A stretch of 64,000 bases of DNA from Mesorhizobium sp. NFR06 (GCF_900115245.1 NZ_FOVT01000012.1:62001-126000); one strand, 5' to 3'. Shown: positions 1 through 8,682, numbered from the stretch's first letter. Numbers and translations: made by a program. The notes: a model not told the origin generated them from the letters alone.

Positions 1-381
1 CACCGGGATGCCGGCATCCATGGCGCGCTTCACGGCGGGCGTCAGCGGCGCGGCCTCGAAGGGCGAGATCAGCAGCAGGTCGACCTTCTGGGTGATGAAG
101 TTGTCGACCTGCGAGGTCTGCGTGTTGACGTTGCCGGCGCCGTCGGCGATCTGCAGCGTGAAGCCGGGCACTTCCTTGGCCGCCGCCGTCAGCTCGTCAT
201 TGACGTGCTGGCGATAGGGCTCGGCGTTGTTGGCCTGCGAAAAGCCGATGACGAACTGGCCGTCCTTGGCACAGGCCTTGACCATCGGATCGGCGGCCTG
301 GGCGGCTCCGGCAATGCACAGGCCGGCACCGGCCAGAAGCGCGGTCCGAAGTACGCGCGATCCTCTCTGTGTGGTTCTCAT
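1..381 (-). CDS. Periplasmic sugar-binding protein of a ribose-type ABC transporter (partial)
   Basis: Periplasmic component that captures a sugar and delivers it to the permease encoded just upstream. The 127 visible residues start with a signal peptide (hydrophobic TALLAGAGLCIAGAA, then AQAADP), followed by the opening of the Peripla_BP_4 (RbsB) fold: VIGFSQANNAEPY near residue 44 and VDNFITQKVDLLLISPFEA near residue 92. A GGAGGAGAG purine run just ahead supports this ATG. The gene leaves the window at its left edge, so more than half is missing. It is the last gene seen of a leftward regulator-ATPase-permease-binding protein operon, 87 bases after the permease. Which sugar it binds cannot be told from this part. 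Confidence 0.85.
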   Translation of the reverse strand, partial: MRTTQRGSRVLRTALLAGAGLCIAGAAQAADPMVKACAKDGQFVIGFSQANNAEPYRQHVNDELTAAAKEVPGFTLQIADGAGNVNTQTSQVDNFITQKVDLLLISPFEAAPLTPAVKRAMDAGIPV

Positions 382-468
382 GCTCTCTCTCCTCCTTGTC
401 TGGCGGGGCGCCAGACCTTTGGTTTCAGTCCGTGATTTCCAGTCCTTGGGAATGCTGCCGCCGGCCTC

Positions 469-1545
469 CTATCGCCCCAAACCCTCGCGGCGGCGAACGA
501 GGGATTGAAGCACTGCCGCGAGCACGATGATCGCGGCGGTCGCGAGCAACTGCGTGGCGGGGGTGATGTTGTTGAGCTGAAGGATGTTGGCCAAAGCGCC
601 GAGCATGATGGTGCCGGCCACCGTGCCGACCATCGAGCCCGCGCCGCCGAACAGGCTGGTGCCGCCGATGACGACGGCGGCGATGGCGGTGAGCTCATAG
701 CCCATGCCGTCATTGGCGCTGCCGAAGTTGAACTGGCCGGCGTGCACGATGCCGGCAAGGGCGGAGGCAAAGCCGGTGATGGCGTAGACCGAGATCTTCA
801 CCATCGACACCGGCACGCCGGAAATGCGCGCGGCGCGCTCGTTGCCGCCGACGGCATAGACGTAGCGGCCGAAGCGGGTGGTGTTGAGCACCAGCGTAGC
901 GATCGCGGCAAAGATGATGAAGACGATGGTCGCCACCGGCACGGTGTTGCCGAACAGGCGCTCGCCCAGCACCGCGAACACCGGAGGCGCGAGGCCCGGG
1001 CCGTCGCCATAGGAGATGTTGATGTACTGGTTGCCGGACACGATCAGCGCCAGGCCCCGCGCCGCCTGCAGGCCGGCCAGCGTCACGATGAAGGGCTCCA
1101 GCCGGAAGCGGGTGGAGATCGTGCCCTGGACGATGCCGAAGACGACTCCCATGGCGAGCACGGCCAAAATCGTCGGGATCAGCCCGAAGCCGCCGGAGAT
1201 CATCATGGTGGCGGTGACCACGGCGGAGAGGCCGAGCACCGCGCCGACCGACAGGTCGATTCCGGCGGTGATGATGACGAAGGTCATACCGATGGCGATG
1301 ATGCCGGTCTCCGACACGGCGCGCACGATGTTGGCGATGTTGTCGGGATTGAGGAACAGGATCTCGCCATGGCGCCGCGGCGAGAAGATGACGCCGCCGA
1401 TCGCCACCAGCACCAGGCCGATCAGGCTCTGGAAGCGAACGATGATGGCCAGCGGGTCGACGCGATGCTTTTGCGCCGCAGCTGGCGCGGCCGTCGGGCT
1501 TGGCATCGCCGGGTTAGCCGTCCTCTCAATCTTCTGGTCCGACAT
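469..1545 (-). CDS. Sugar ABC transporter permease, RbsC-like
   Basis: Inner-membrane channel subunit of a CUT2-type sugar importer (BPD_transp_2 family), 358 residues, the normal length. About the first 35 residues are Pro/Ala-rich and cytoplasmic; many hydrophobic segments follow. ITAGIDLSVGAVLGLSA near residue 92 and the cytoplasmic loop VIGGTSLFGGAGSMVGT near residue 290, which docks on the ATPase, are family hallmarks. Its ATG shares one base with the ATPase stop codon (TGATG), so the two are probably translationally coupled. Substrate is inferred to be a pentose or similar sugar only from family membership. Confidence 0.92.
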   Translation of the reverse strand: MSDQKIERTANPAMPSPTAAPAAAQKHRVDPLAIIVRFQSLIGLVLVAIGGVIFSPRRHGEILFLNPDNIANIVRAVSETGIIAIGMTFVIITAGIDLSVGAVLGLSAVVTATMMISGGFGLIPTILAVLAMGVVFGIVQGTISTRFRLEPFIVTLAGLQAARGLALIVSGNQYINISYGDGPGLAPPVFAVLGERLFGNTVPVATIVFIIFAAIATLVLNTTRFGRYVYAVGGNERAARISGVPVSMVKISVYAITGFASALAGIVHAGQFNFGSANDGMGYELTAIAAVVIGGTSLFGGAGSMVGTVAGTIMLGALANILQLNNITPATQLLATAAIIVLAAVLQSLVRRREGLGR

Positions 1546-3062
1546 CAGGCCTCCCTGCCATTTGCCGCGGCAAGCACGGTGTGCTCGTCGACGCCGCCGT
1601 TGAATTCCGCCACATTGCGCCCCTGGCGCAGCACCACGATCCGGTCGCAGAGCCCGATCAGCTCCGGCATCTCGCTGGAGGCCACCAGAATGCCCAGCCC
1701 CTGTGCCGCCAGCGCCCGCAGCCGGGCATAGATCTCGCCTTTCGCGCCGACATCGACGCCGCGCGTAGGCTCATCGAGCAGCAGCAGGCGCGGATTGCCG
1801 AGGATTTCCTTCGCCAGCACCACCTTCTGCTGGTTGCCGCCGGAAAGCGCTCCGACGGCGATGTCGGGATTCTTCGGGCGGATGTCGAACTGGCCGAAGG
1901 ATTGTCTCACAGCCTCCGCCTGGCGGCGCGCCGACATCAGGCCGGCCGGCGAGATGCGGCGGATCACCGACATCACCAGATTGAGACCGACCGCCATCCT
2001 CAGCATCAGGCCGCTGCCGCGCCGGTCGTCGGTGACGAAGGCGATGCCGGCCTTGCGCGCCGCGTTGATGGATTCAAGCTTCACCGGCCTGCCGTCGACC
2101 GCGACCTCGCCCTGCCAGCGGCCGGCAAGGCCAGTACCATAGAGCGCGGAGAGCAGTTCGGTGCGCCCTGCCCCCATGATGCCGGCAAGGCCGACGATCT
2201 CGCCTTGCCTTACCTCGAGCGAAATGCCGCTCGGCGGCTGCCAGCCGGCGCTTTCACGGGCGAGTTTGAAGCTAGCATCCTTGAGCCTGAGCAGCGTCTT
2301 GCCGGCGCTCTTGGCGCGCCCCGGATAAAGCTCGTCCAGCGGCCGCCCGACCAGCAGCCGCACCAGCTCGGCCTGCGGCGCATGCGGCTCGGTGATGCCG
2401 GCGACACGGCCGTCGCGCATCACCGTCACGCGGTCGGCGATATCGGGCACTTCCTCGAGGCGGTGCGAGATATAGACGATGCCGACGCCGGTGGCAGCGA
2501 GCTTTCGCATGATGTCGAACAGTCGCTCGACTTCGCCGACGGTAAGCGCCGCCGTCGGCTCGTCCATGATCAGCACGCGCGAGGCATAAGACAGCGCCTT
2601 GACGATCGCCACCACCTGGCGTTGGCCGATGGAAAGGTCGGCGACGAGGCGCGCCGGGTCGATGGCGAGCTCGATCGCCTGCAGTCGCTTGCTTGCCTCC
2701 CGGCGCATCGCCGGCACGTCGAGCAGGCCGCCCGGCCGCATCAGCTCGCGACCAAGGAAAAGGTTCGCCGCGACGTCGAGCGATGGCACGAGGTCGAGCT
2801 CCTGGAAGATGGTGGCGATACCGGCAGCCTGCGCCTCGCGCGGATTGCTGAAAGTGACCGGCTTGCCGTCGATGCGGATCTCGCCCTCGTCGGGCGTGTG
2901 GACGCCGGACAGAAGATTCATCAGCGTCGACTTGCCGGCGCCGTTCTCGCCGAGCAGCGCATGGATCTCGCCGGCCTTCAGATCGAAATCGACGCCGCGC
3001 AGCGCCTGCACGCCGCCGAAGCGCTTCACCGCGCCGGTGACGGAGAGCAGCGGCGCGCTCAT
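1545..3062 (-). CDS. Sugar ABC transporter ATP-binding protein, RbsA/MglA-like (two ABC domains)
   Basis: Cytoplasmic ATPase that powers the importer, 505 residues with two fused ABC domains. Domain 1 has Walker A GENGAGKST (residues 38-46), signature LSIGQRQ and Walker B LIMDEPTA. Domain 2 has the degenerate Walker A GIMGAGRTE typical of the second half of RbsA/MglA proteins, signature LSGGNQQK and Walker B LLLDEPTRG. The start overlaps the regulator stop codon by four bases (ATGA) and the stop shares a base with the permease start, so regulator, ATPase and permease form one tightly packed operon. The domain arrangement is that of CUT2 carbohydrate importers. Confidence 0.95.
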   Translation of the reverse strand: MSAPLLSVTGAVKRFGGVQALRGVDFDLKAGEIHALLGENGAGKSTLMNLLSGVHTPDEGEIRIDGKPVTFSNPREAQAAGIATIFQELDLVPSLDVAANLFLGRELMRPGGLLDVPAMRREASKRLQAIELAIDPARLVADLSIGQRQVVAIVKALSYASRVLIMDEPTAALTVGEVERLFDIMRKLAATGVGIVYISHRLEEVPDIADRVTVMRDGRVAGITEPHAPQAELVRLLVGRPLDELYPGRAKSAGKTLLRLKDASFKLARESAGWQPPSGISLEVRQGEIVGLAGIMGAGRTELLSALYGTGLAGRWQGEVAVDGRPVKLESINAARKAGIAFVTDDRRGSGLMLRMAVGLNLVMSVIRRISPAGLMSARRQAEAVRQSFGQFDIRPKNPDIAVGALSGGNQQKVVLAKEILGNPRLLLLDEPTRGVDVGAKGEIYARLRALAAQGLGILVASSEMPELIGLCDRIVVLRQGRNVAEFNGGVDEHTVLAAANGREA

Positions 3063-4072
3063 GCTGGCCTCGTGTGGACTGGCTTCGCGCAGGATTCACG
3101 CGCATGCAGCGTCGCCTGCAGCCGCACGGCGTGGGGTGCGGCGTCACTGGAAGCGATGCGGGCGCTGAGCAGCGCCGCCGCCTGGCGGCCGATCTCGGTG
3201 CAGGGCTGCTCGACCAGCGTCAGCCTCGGCTCGAAACAGTCGGCCCATTCGAAATCGTCGAAGCCGACCAGCGACAGATCGTGCGGGATGGAAAGACCTT
3301 TCTCGCGAATGGCGCGGACTGCCCCGATCGTCGTCATGTTGTTGCCGGTGACCAATGCGGTGGGCGGCGTCGGCAGCGACAGGATCGCATGCGTCGATGC
3401 TGTGGCAGCGCCCGTGTCGACATTCTCCGGCGAGACATAGTGCGGCAGACATTCAAGTCCATTGGCGGCGAGCGAGGCGCGGAAGGCGTCGATACGCTCG
3501 CGTGTGGTGGCGAGCCCCGGCTGGCCGGGGATATAGCCGATGCGCCTGTGGCCGAAGGAGGCGACGTGCTCGATCAGCGCCCGCATCGCCGTCTCGTTCT
3601 CGACGCCGATCTGGTCGAGGCGGTCGTCGGCGAAGCGGTCGATCAGCACGCACGGCACCTTCTTGTCGGCGAGATACTCGATCGCGCGCTGCGGCGCGCC
3701 CGAAGGCGCCAGGATCACGCCGTCGACCCGGCGCTGGTGGAAGGCGCGCACGACCTTGAGCTCGCGATCGGGGTCCTCCTGGGTGTCGGACAAAAACACC
3801 ATCAGGCCAAGGCGCGCGCATTCGGCTTCGACGGCGCAGATGATGTCGGTGAAATAAGGATTTGAGATTGCCGAGATGGCGAGCCCGACGCTCCTGGTCG
3901 AGGCCACCTTCAGCGAGCGCGCCAGTTCGTTGGGCTGGTAGCCCATCGCGGCGATGGCATCGTTGATGAGCTGCGCCTTCTCGGGAGAGACGAAACGGGT
4001 GCGGTTGACGACATGCGAAACGGTCGAAACTGAGACGCCGGCGCGGCGCGCGACCTCAGCCATTGTCGGCAT
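3059..4072 (-). CDS. LacI-family transcriptional regulator
   Basis: Probable repressor of the sugar uptake operon it heads. With the start placed at position 4072 the protein has 337 residues, the usual LacI length, beginning MPTMAEVARRAGVSVSTVSH, an N-terminal helix-turn-helix. The hinge helix follows (PNELARSLK near residue 50), then a periplasmic-binding-protein-like sugar sensor domain starting SVGLAISAISNPYFTDI. The frame stays open to 4162, but the extra 30 residues are basic and unlike the family. The gene overlaps the ATPase gene by four bases. Autoregulation is inferred from the near-palindrome at 4161-4188 and from gene order. Confidence 0.92.
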   Translation of the reverse strand: MPTMAEVARRAGVSVSTVSHVVNRTRFVSPEKAQLINDAIAAMGYQPNELARSLKVASTRSVGLAISAISNPYFTDIICAVEAECARLGLMVFLSDTQEDPDRELKVVRAFHQRRVDGVILAPSGAPQRAIEYLADKKVPCVLIDRFADDRLDQIGVENETAMRALIEHVASFGHRRIGYIPGQPGLATTRERIDAFRASLAANGLECLPHYVSPENVDTGAATASTHAILSLPTPPTALVTGNNMTTIGAVRAIREKGLSIPHDLSLVGFDDFEWADCFEPRLTLVEQPCTEIGRQAAALLSARIASSDAAPHAVRLQATLHARESCAKPVHTRPA

Positions 4073-4160
4073 GACGGCTCTCACGGAGTGCCCGCAAGCG
4101 CTCCTCCCTATCTCGCGTTTCCCGTCCGCTCTGCGGCGGATATGGCAAAACCTTAGAGCC

Positions 4161-4188
4161 ATCGAAACGTTTGCGCAATCGATTCGAT
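4161..4188. promoter_or_regulatory. Candidate LacI-family operator, 28-bp near-palindrome
   Basis: Arms ATCGAA and TTCGAT are perfectly inverted around a TTGCGCAA centre; 24 of 28 positions are symmetric. It lies about 90 bases before the LacI-family start codon. LacI-family proteins bind such palindromes with a central CG-containing core, so this is the best operator candidate for the sugar operon. Function is inferred. Confidence 0.55.
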
Positions 4189-4231
4189 GATGGAGCGCGA
4201 CAGATTTTTATCGGAGGTGGAAAATCAACGG

Positions 4232-5458
4232 TCAGGAGGTGAAAGCGAGCCAGGCAGTGCCGGCGACAAGCGTCACCAGCGTCAGCGGCAGGCCGACCTT
4301 GAAGAAAGCGGAGAAGGAAAGCAACTTGCCGGCCGCCTTTGCCTGCTCGGCGACGATCAGGTTGGCGACCGAACCGAGTAGCGTGAAATTGCCGGCAAGC
4401 GTCGAGCTCATCGCCACGACCAGCCAGGCGCGCTGCGGGTTTTCCAACCCGGGAACAAAGGGGCGCAGCGCCAGCACCGCCGGCACATTGCTCATGATGT
4501 TGGAAAGCACCGCCGTGAAGCCCGACAGCCGCCAGACATCGTCGAGGCCGATGTTCTTCGCCCATGCGATCATGTCGGGCGTGAGCAGTGTGCGCTCCGC
4601 GCCCGCCACCACGACGAACAGGCCGGCAAACATGAAGAGCAGCGGCCCGTCTATCTCGCGGTAGATGCGCCGCGGCTTGATTGCCCGGGTGACCAGCAGG
4701 AACGCGCCGGCAATCAGCGCCGCCTTGGCGACGGGAACGCCGGCGAAGAAAGCCAGCGCCAAGAGCAGGCAGACGATGGTGGCCTTCAGCACCTGCCCGG
4801 GCAGCATGCGGCCGCGATAGACCTCCGGGCTTAGCTCGGCGGGGCGCGAGAATTCGGCGCGGTAGACGATGCGAACGATGGCGATGACGCAAAGCAGACC
4901 GAACAGCGCCACCGGCGCGAGCGCCAGCGTGAAAGCCGGATAGGAAATGCCGGACAGGGCGCCGATCACCATGTTTTGCGGATTGCCGGTGATGGTGGCG
5001 ACGCTGCCGCAGTTCGAGGCCGTGCAGGTGGCGATAAGGTAAGGCACCGGGTTGCGGTTGATGACGCGGGTGACATGGACGACGATCGGCGCCATCACCA
5101 GGCAGATCGCGTCGTTGACAAGGAAGGCCGAGAGCACGCCGGTCAACAGCGTCACCATCACCAGAAGCATGAAGGGTGCATGGGCATGCTCGATGGCAAA
5201 GCCGCCGAGGGCGCGAAACGCCCCGGAAACCTTCAGATGCGCAACCACGATCATCATGCCGAGCAGCAGCGTGATGGTATCGAAATTGATGGCTTTGTAG
5301 GCATCTTCAATGCTGATCGCGCCGATGGCGATCATGGCCGCGCCGCCCAGCAGCGCGATGCCGGCGCGATCAAGGCGCAGGCCCGGAATGCGGCCGACGG
5401 CGACGCCGGCATAGGTGGCTACCAGGATGAAAAGCGCACCCGTGCCGGTCCATGTCAT
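4232..5458 (-). CDS. ArsB/NhaD-type (CitMHS/SLC13-like) inner-membrane anion or ion transporter
   Basis: Integral membrane transporter of the ion transporter superfamily, 408 residues with about 10-12 hydrophobic segments. Family features are the paired hairpin motifs: VNDAICLVMAPIVVHVTR near residue 114 with NCGSVATITGNPQNMVIGA near residue 148 in the first half, and SNIMSNVPAVLALRPF with LAGNFTLLGSVANLIVAEQ in the second. The substrate cannot be assigned: relatives move arsenite, citrate, other dicarboxylates or Na+/H+. No arsenic-resistance gene lies nearby, so arsenite export is not favoured. It appears to be a single-gene unit; the sugar operon downstream has its own regulator and operator. 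Confidence 0.85.
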   Translation of the reverse strand: MTWTGTGALFILVATYAGVAVGRIPGLRLDRAGIALLGGAAMIAIGAISIEDAYKAINFDTITLLLGMMIVVAHLKVSGAFRALGGFAIEHAHAPFMLLVMVTLLTGVLSAFLVNDAICLVMAPIVVHVTRVINRNPVPYLIATCTASNCGSVATITGNPQNMVIGALSGISYPAFTLALAPVALFGLLCVIAIVRIVYRAEFSRPAELSPEVYRGRMLPGQVLKATIVCLLLALAFFAGVPVAKAALIAGAFLLVTRAIKPRRIYREIDGPLLFMFAGLFVVVAGAERTLLTPDMIAWAKNIGLDDVWRLSGFTAVLSNIMSNVPAVLALRPFVPGLENPQRAWLVVAMSSTLAGNFTLLGSVANLIVAEQAKAAGKLLSFSAFFKVGLPLTLVTLVAGTAWLAFTS

Positions 5459-5716
5459 TGCAAGAAGGTTCCCGTTGCCTGCCCTGCCCGCCAGAATCGG
5501 CCGGCGCGTTAAACGGCATCACATCTAGCAAGGGCGGCGCAAAGGGAAAGCGCACAATCAGGTGAAAGCGTCATGACGCTTCGTGCCTTTCACATTCATA
5601 AACCCTAATGTAAAGAATGGTGAACTAACATGTGACCGATAATTCAGGGGTTGGGGACTAAACGGATGAATACGGTCGTTGAAGCGGAACATCGCGTCCC
5701 ATCACGGGAGGAATTG

Positions 5717-5878
5717 ATGCGTCCCAAGGAATGCTCCCGCTGTCACGGGGCAAAGAAGGTTTTCGTTTGCGCGCGCTGGATGAGCTCGAACGGCCATTGC
5801 TGCCCGGGGGGCACGCACCGCATTAATTGTCCGGGGCGCAGCATCGTCTGCCTCGAATGCAGCGGGCACGAAAGCTAA
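5717..5878 (+). CDS. Small cysteine-rich zinc-ribbon-like protein
   Basis: Unrecognised 53-residue protein. Eight cysteines are arranged as CSRCHG (residues 6-11), one in VCARW, a CCPGG pair, NCPG and CLECSGH, a DnaJ-like or zinc-ribbon pattern likely to bind one or two metal ions. The start is set by a textbook ribosome site GGGAGGAATTG directly before the ATG; an ATG further upstream (5666) has none. No membrane segment or signal peptide. Function unknown; a role in metal or nucleic acid binding is only a guess. Confidence 0.6.
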   Translation: MRPKECSRCHGAKKVFVCARWMSSNGHCCPGGTHRINCPGRSIVCLECSGHES

Positions 5879-6083
5879 CAAGTTCACAATCGCAATTTCC
5901 GGCCCTGATCCCGAGCATGAATGGCCGCCAGCTGGCCGAACAGCGTGCAAACATGTCTGGGTTCACCACTGCGTGCCCGACCACGATGTGCACTTCATCG
6001 CCTGGCCTTCATGCTGAGCAACCGGTTGTAAAGCTCAGGAATGCGCTGGCTTGATTGAACCGGTCCGACCGCCTGGCCGGCTA

Positions 6084-6248
6084 TCAGATCCGTCCGAGCA
6101 CGACCAGAATGATGATGATAACAAGAAGCAGGCCGAGACCGCCGCCGCCATAATAGCCCGTGCCGTAAAAAGGCCCGCCGCCCAAGCCGCTGAAGCCGCC
6201 CAGCAAGGCCAGAATGAGAATGATGATAAGAATTGTGCCGAGACTCAT
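6084..6248 (-). CDS. DUF3309 family small membrane protein
   Basis: 54-residue hydrophobic protein too short for many gene finders. It starts MSLGTILIIILILALLGG, has a Gly-rich middle (GGGPFYGTGYYGGGG) and ends in a second hydrophobic helix LGLLLVIIIILVVLGRI: the two-helix, Gly-centred layout of DUF3309. The ribosome site GAGAAGAGGAAAAGCC precedes the ATG. Function of the family is unknown; members are abundant in Rhizobiales and often stress-induced. Transcribed leftward from a candidate stress promoter at 6299-6323, back to back with the small membrane gene at 6538. Confidence 0.85.
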   Translation of the reverse strand: MSLGTILIIILILALLGGFSGLGGGPFYGTGYYGGGGLGLLLVIIIILVVLGRI

Positions 6249-6298
6249 GGCTTTTCCTCTTCTCTGAAGCGCGATCCAGCGCCTGTTGTTACGAAATC

Positions 6299-6323
6299 AA
6301 CTTGCAATCGACCCGCGTGTTCC
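6299..6323 (-). promoter_or_regulatory. Candidate EcfG/RpoE2-type promoter
   Basis: On the minus strand GGAAC is followed by 16 bases and AGTT, about 50 bases ahead of the DUF3309 start. Alphaproteobacterial general stress sigma factors read GGAAC-N16/17-CGTT; the last element here departs by one base. Confidence 0.45.
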
Positions 6324-6462
6324 ACCCACCTTCCGACCGATGTTATTCAGCGTTGGCAGAGTGGTGGTAGCAGTGCCGAATACGTCTTCCATATTCCCTT
6401 CCTGAATATTCAAAGATGCTGAACAACGCCCCGCCGTTGGTCCTGTTCCACTTCATCGTCGT

Positions 6463-6488
6463 GGAACCATCTTTATGTCCGCAACGTT
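6463..6488 (+). promoter_or_regulatory. Candidate EcfG/RpoE2-type promoter
   Basis: GGAAC, 17-base spacer, CGTT: an exact match to the general stress consensus, 50 bases ahead of the small membrane protein at 6538. It forms a divergent pair with the site at 6299-6323. Confidence 0.6.
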
Positions 6489-6537
6489 TGGGGCAGCCCG
6501 GTCGGGGCGGTCCTGGGGACAAAACGGAGGCACGCTT

Positions 6538-6705
6538 ATGGGCGCATCGATACTCATCGGCATCCTGATCACCTTCCTCGTTGTGATCCTTGTGCTCTAT
6601 CTCGTGCAGCGCCTCCCGCTCGATGGCCGCACGCGGCAGATCGCGCAGATCATCGTCATCATCATCGGGATCATCTCGTTGCTGAAATATCTTGCGGTGT
6701 TCTAG
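6538..6705 (+). CDS. Thivi_2564-like small membrane protein
   Basis: 55-residue protein with two hydrophobic helices (ILIGILITFLVVILVLYLV and IIVIIIGIISLLKYLAVF) joined by the polar loop QRLPLDGRTRQIAQ. This layout, including LPLDGR before the second helix, is that of the Thivi_2564 family of unknown function. The ATG at 6538 is chosen because CGGAGG lies ahead of it and the residues before it in the open frame are not hydrophobic. It sits under its own candidate stress promoter. Confidence 0.75.
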   Translation: MGASILIGILITFLVVILVLYLVQRLPLDGRTRQIAQIIVIIIGIISLLKYLAVF

Positions 6706-6750
6706 CGGCGGTCCATATTCGGCTGCGGCAACGTCGAAATCCGGTGTCCC

Positions 6751-7041
6751 ATGAGAACTCGGTCGATCACACTCATTGCCGGCATGATTGCGTGCGCGGC
6801 AAGCGCCGCCTACGCAAGGCCGGACACGCGCGCCATGACCTGCGCTGCGGCGCAAGCGCTCATCCGAAACCGCCACGCCGCCGTGCTGACCACCGGACCC
6901 GACACCTATGACCGCTTCGTGCGCCAGTTTGGGACTGAATGTGACTGGCCCGAAGTGCCGGTGTCGATCCCGGTGCCGACCCGCGATGGCGAATGCCGCC
7001 TCTATCGATGCGCGGAGCCGGTCTTCGATTTCCCCAATTGA
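6751..7041 (+). CDS. Small secreted protein with four cysteines
   Basis: Hypothetical 96-residue protein. A signal peptide (LIAGMIACAASAAYA, cleavage probably before RPDTRA) precedes a mature part of about 74 residues with four cysteines (in MTCAAA, TECDWP, GECRLY and RCAEP), probably forming two disulfides in the periplasm. The sequence resembles small secreted proteins common in rhizobia, with no known function. It follows the small membrane gene at 6538 by 45 bases and may share its transcript. Confidence 0.65.
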   Translation: MRTRSITLIAGMIACAASAAYARPDTRAMTCAAAQALIRNRHAAVLTTGPDTYDRFVRQFGTECDWPEVPVSIPVPTRDGECRLYRCAEPVFDFPN

Positions 7042-7142
7042 ACGACGCCGCGCACGCCCGGGCGCGGAACGTTCCGTCCCCGGGTGAATTGTAACGGGCA
7101 GCGGCCTGGCCGCACCCGGATCAGCCTGCAGGAGAACCGGTG

Positions 7143-7586
7143 ATGTCCAATCAGATCAAGCGCAGCGGCAGTTGCCTATGCGGCGGCGTGCGGTTCGAGG
7201 TCGCCGGCGAGCCGCTGCGCGTCGGCCTTTGTCACTGCAAGGACTGCCGCAAGACAAGCGGATCGGCCTTCCATGCCTATGCGGTTTGGCCGCTTCACGC
7301 GTTCGAAACAACCGGCATCACCAGCAGCTATGGCGCTCGAAGTTTTTGTCCTACCTGCGGAAGCCGTGTTCCGTACATCGGCGAGGATGAGGCCGAAGTC
7401 ACGATCGGCAGCCTTGACATTGCACCGACCGAAGGGCTGGTGCCCGGCTACGAGCTTTGGATCGGACGCCGCGAGTCGTGGCTGCAAGCCATGCCCGGAG
7501 CACGCCAGTTCGAGCACGATCGGATCGCCGATGATTCGGCTGCCGGCGGTGAGGTCGGCGGCGAGCCGCAGCAGAGGTCGGCCTGA
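7143..7586 (+). CDS. GFA-family (CENP-V/GFA) zinc-binding protein
   Basis: 147-residue member of the glutathione-dependent formaldehyde-activating enzyme-like (GFA, Mss4-like) fold. Zinc ligands are visible as SCLCGGVRF near residue 12, GLCHCKDCRKTSGSAF near residue 30, and SFCPTCGSRVPY near residue 69. Most family members are uncharacterised and true formaldehyde activation is rare, so only the fold and zinc binding are claimed. The ATG at 7143 is preferred over an adjacent GTG because CAGGAG stands at the right spacing. The last 15 residues (EVGGEPQQRSA) are outside the domain. Confidence 0.85.
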   Translation: MSNQIKRSGSCLCGGVRFEVAGEPLRVGLCHCKDCRKTSGSAFHAYAVWPLHAFETTGITSSYGARSFCPTCGSRVPYIGEDEAEVTIGSLDIAPTEGLVPGYELWIGRRESWLQAMPGARQFEHDRIADDSAAGGEVGGEPQQRSA

Positions 7587-8010
7587 GAGACGATGACCTT
7601 AAGTCGAATGGAGCCGCGCGGCACATCAGGGAAACAGGCGGTTGGCAGTCATGAGGTCGCGGCTTTGCACTGTCTTAGGCAACAGCAGGCATATGGTTTT
7701 ATCAACCTTATAATATATAAGAATTTTCGACCGTATGTCTCATAGCAATGCAACCTCTTGAATTGTTTCGCCTTCCGCCCGCTGTGCTTAGCGGGGTGAC
7801 CCTCTCTGCGGTTGCATATCAAAGCGAAAATTCTTTCGGCTCAAGAAATTTCTTTTGCCGTATTGTTTTTGATTAATCAACTATGACGACCAAAATTGCC
7901 ACAAGGGGCAAGCCTTATGACTTCGCGCCTTGTACAAAAGGCCACCTTTGTTTCTTTCAGTTTTTTGCTACATAGTGTTGCCGAAATTGAAGCCGTACGA
8001 GGCGGTTTTC
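7587..8010. other. AT-rich intergenic region
   Basis: 424 bases without a convincing gene, clearly more AT-rich than the surroundings between about 7690 and 7980 (for example TTATAATATATAAG near 7706). It probably holds the promoter of the PAS gene at 8011, but no consensus could be assigned. Confidence 0.5.
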
Positions 8011-8547
8011 ATGACGTCGGCGCCTGACCACAGCCGAAACGTGCACATGCGGTATCCATCGATCGACGGGTTCTGGACCTGGGACATCAAGCGCGACCGT
8101 ATCTACGGCGACGCCAATCTTTCCGACTATTTCGGCCTGACCCTCTCGCACAGAGCGTCGCTGGAACGATGGATGCAGAGCGTCGACCGGGACGACCGTC
8201 CAAGGGTTCGACTGGCGATCCGCAAGGCAATAGAGCGCAGGTCCGGCTTCCGGGAAGCCTACCGGGTCCGCTCGCAGAAGATGGGACTGCGCAAGATCCT
8301 GGCCGTCGGCCAATGCTGCGTCGACGAGGTGGGCGAGGCAGCGCTCTACTCTGGATGGTTCGTCGACCTGACGACGGATGCCTCGTGCGAAGAACAGGCG
8401 CTGCGCGAAATCCACAGTCATCTTGGGCAGGCCAAGGATATCGCGCGATCGATAGGCCACGACATGTTGTCCTATCTTCTGGACAACATCGAGGAAGAGG
8501 TCGAACAGCGGCTTGGCGCAAGATTGGGGAGGCGAAGATCGTCCTGA
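8011..8547 (+). CDS. PAS-fold domain protein
   Basis: 178-residue cytoplasmic protein consisting mainly of one PAS fold: DGFWTWDIKRDRIYGDANL near residue 16, the loop WMQSVDRDDRPRVRLAIRKA, GFREAYRVRSQKMGLRKIL and LYSGWFVDLTT as the last strands. A helical tail of about 50 residues (EQALREIHSHLGQAKDIARS and onward) could pair with a partner but lacks kinase, GGDEF or HTH signatures. Stand-alone PAS proteins of this type are common in rhizobia; ligand and partner are unknown. The start at 8011 has GAGG ten bases ahead; the longer open frame from 7930 adds unrelated hydrophobic residues. Confidence 0.7.
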   Translation: MTSAPDHSRNVHMRYPSIDGFWTWDIKRDRIYGDANLSDYFGLTLSHRASLERWMQSVDRDDRPRVRLAIRKAIERRSGFREAYRVRSQKMGLRKILAVGQCCVDEVGEAALYSGWFVDLTTDASCEEQALREIHSHLGQAKDIARSIGHDMLSYLLDNIEEEVEQRLGARLGRRRSS

Positions 8548-8572
8548 GGCAGCTTTCGCCGATTGTTCGCGG

Positions 8573-8682
8573 CCTAGAGCGGTTCACCGTTTCACGGAAA
8601 CGCCAAACCGCCCTGCCTCTTTGCCTTGACGCAATTGCTGGCGGAAAACCGTGTCACGCTTTTCCTGGAATTGCTCTAGCTT
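8573..8682. repeat. Interspersed palindromic repeat, GGAATTGCTCTA family
   Basis: Begins TAGAGCGGTTC and ends TTTTCCTGGAATTGCTCTA, with the internal block GCGGAAAACCG. Related copies lie at 21507-21623. The right end supplies the stop codon of the leftward gene at 8676. Confidence 0.7.

Noticed and set aside
505..1731. 408-codon open frame on the plus strand across the permease gene
   Set aside because: Composition (His/Asp/Gln/Arg-rich, no domains) is that of an antisense shadow of a GC-rich gene; the minus-strand permease is unambiguous.
4073..4162. Longer LacI-family start at 4162
   Set aside because: Adds 30 basic residues before the conserved HTH and would begin inside the operator-like palindrome.
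4232..5458. Naming the transporter arsB
   Set aside because: The fold fits, but no arsR, arsC or arsH is near and the family also covers dicarboxylate and sodium/proton transporters.
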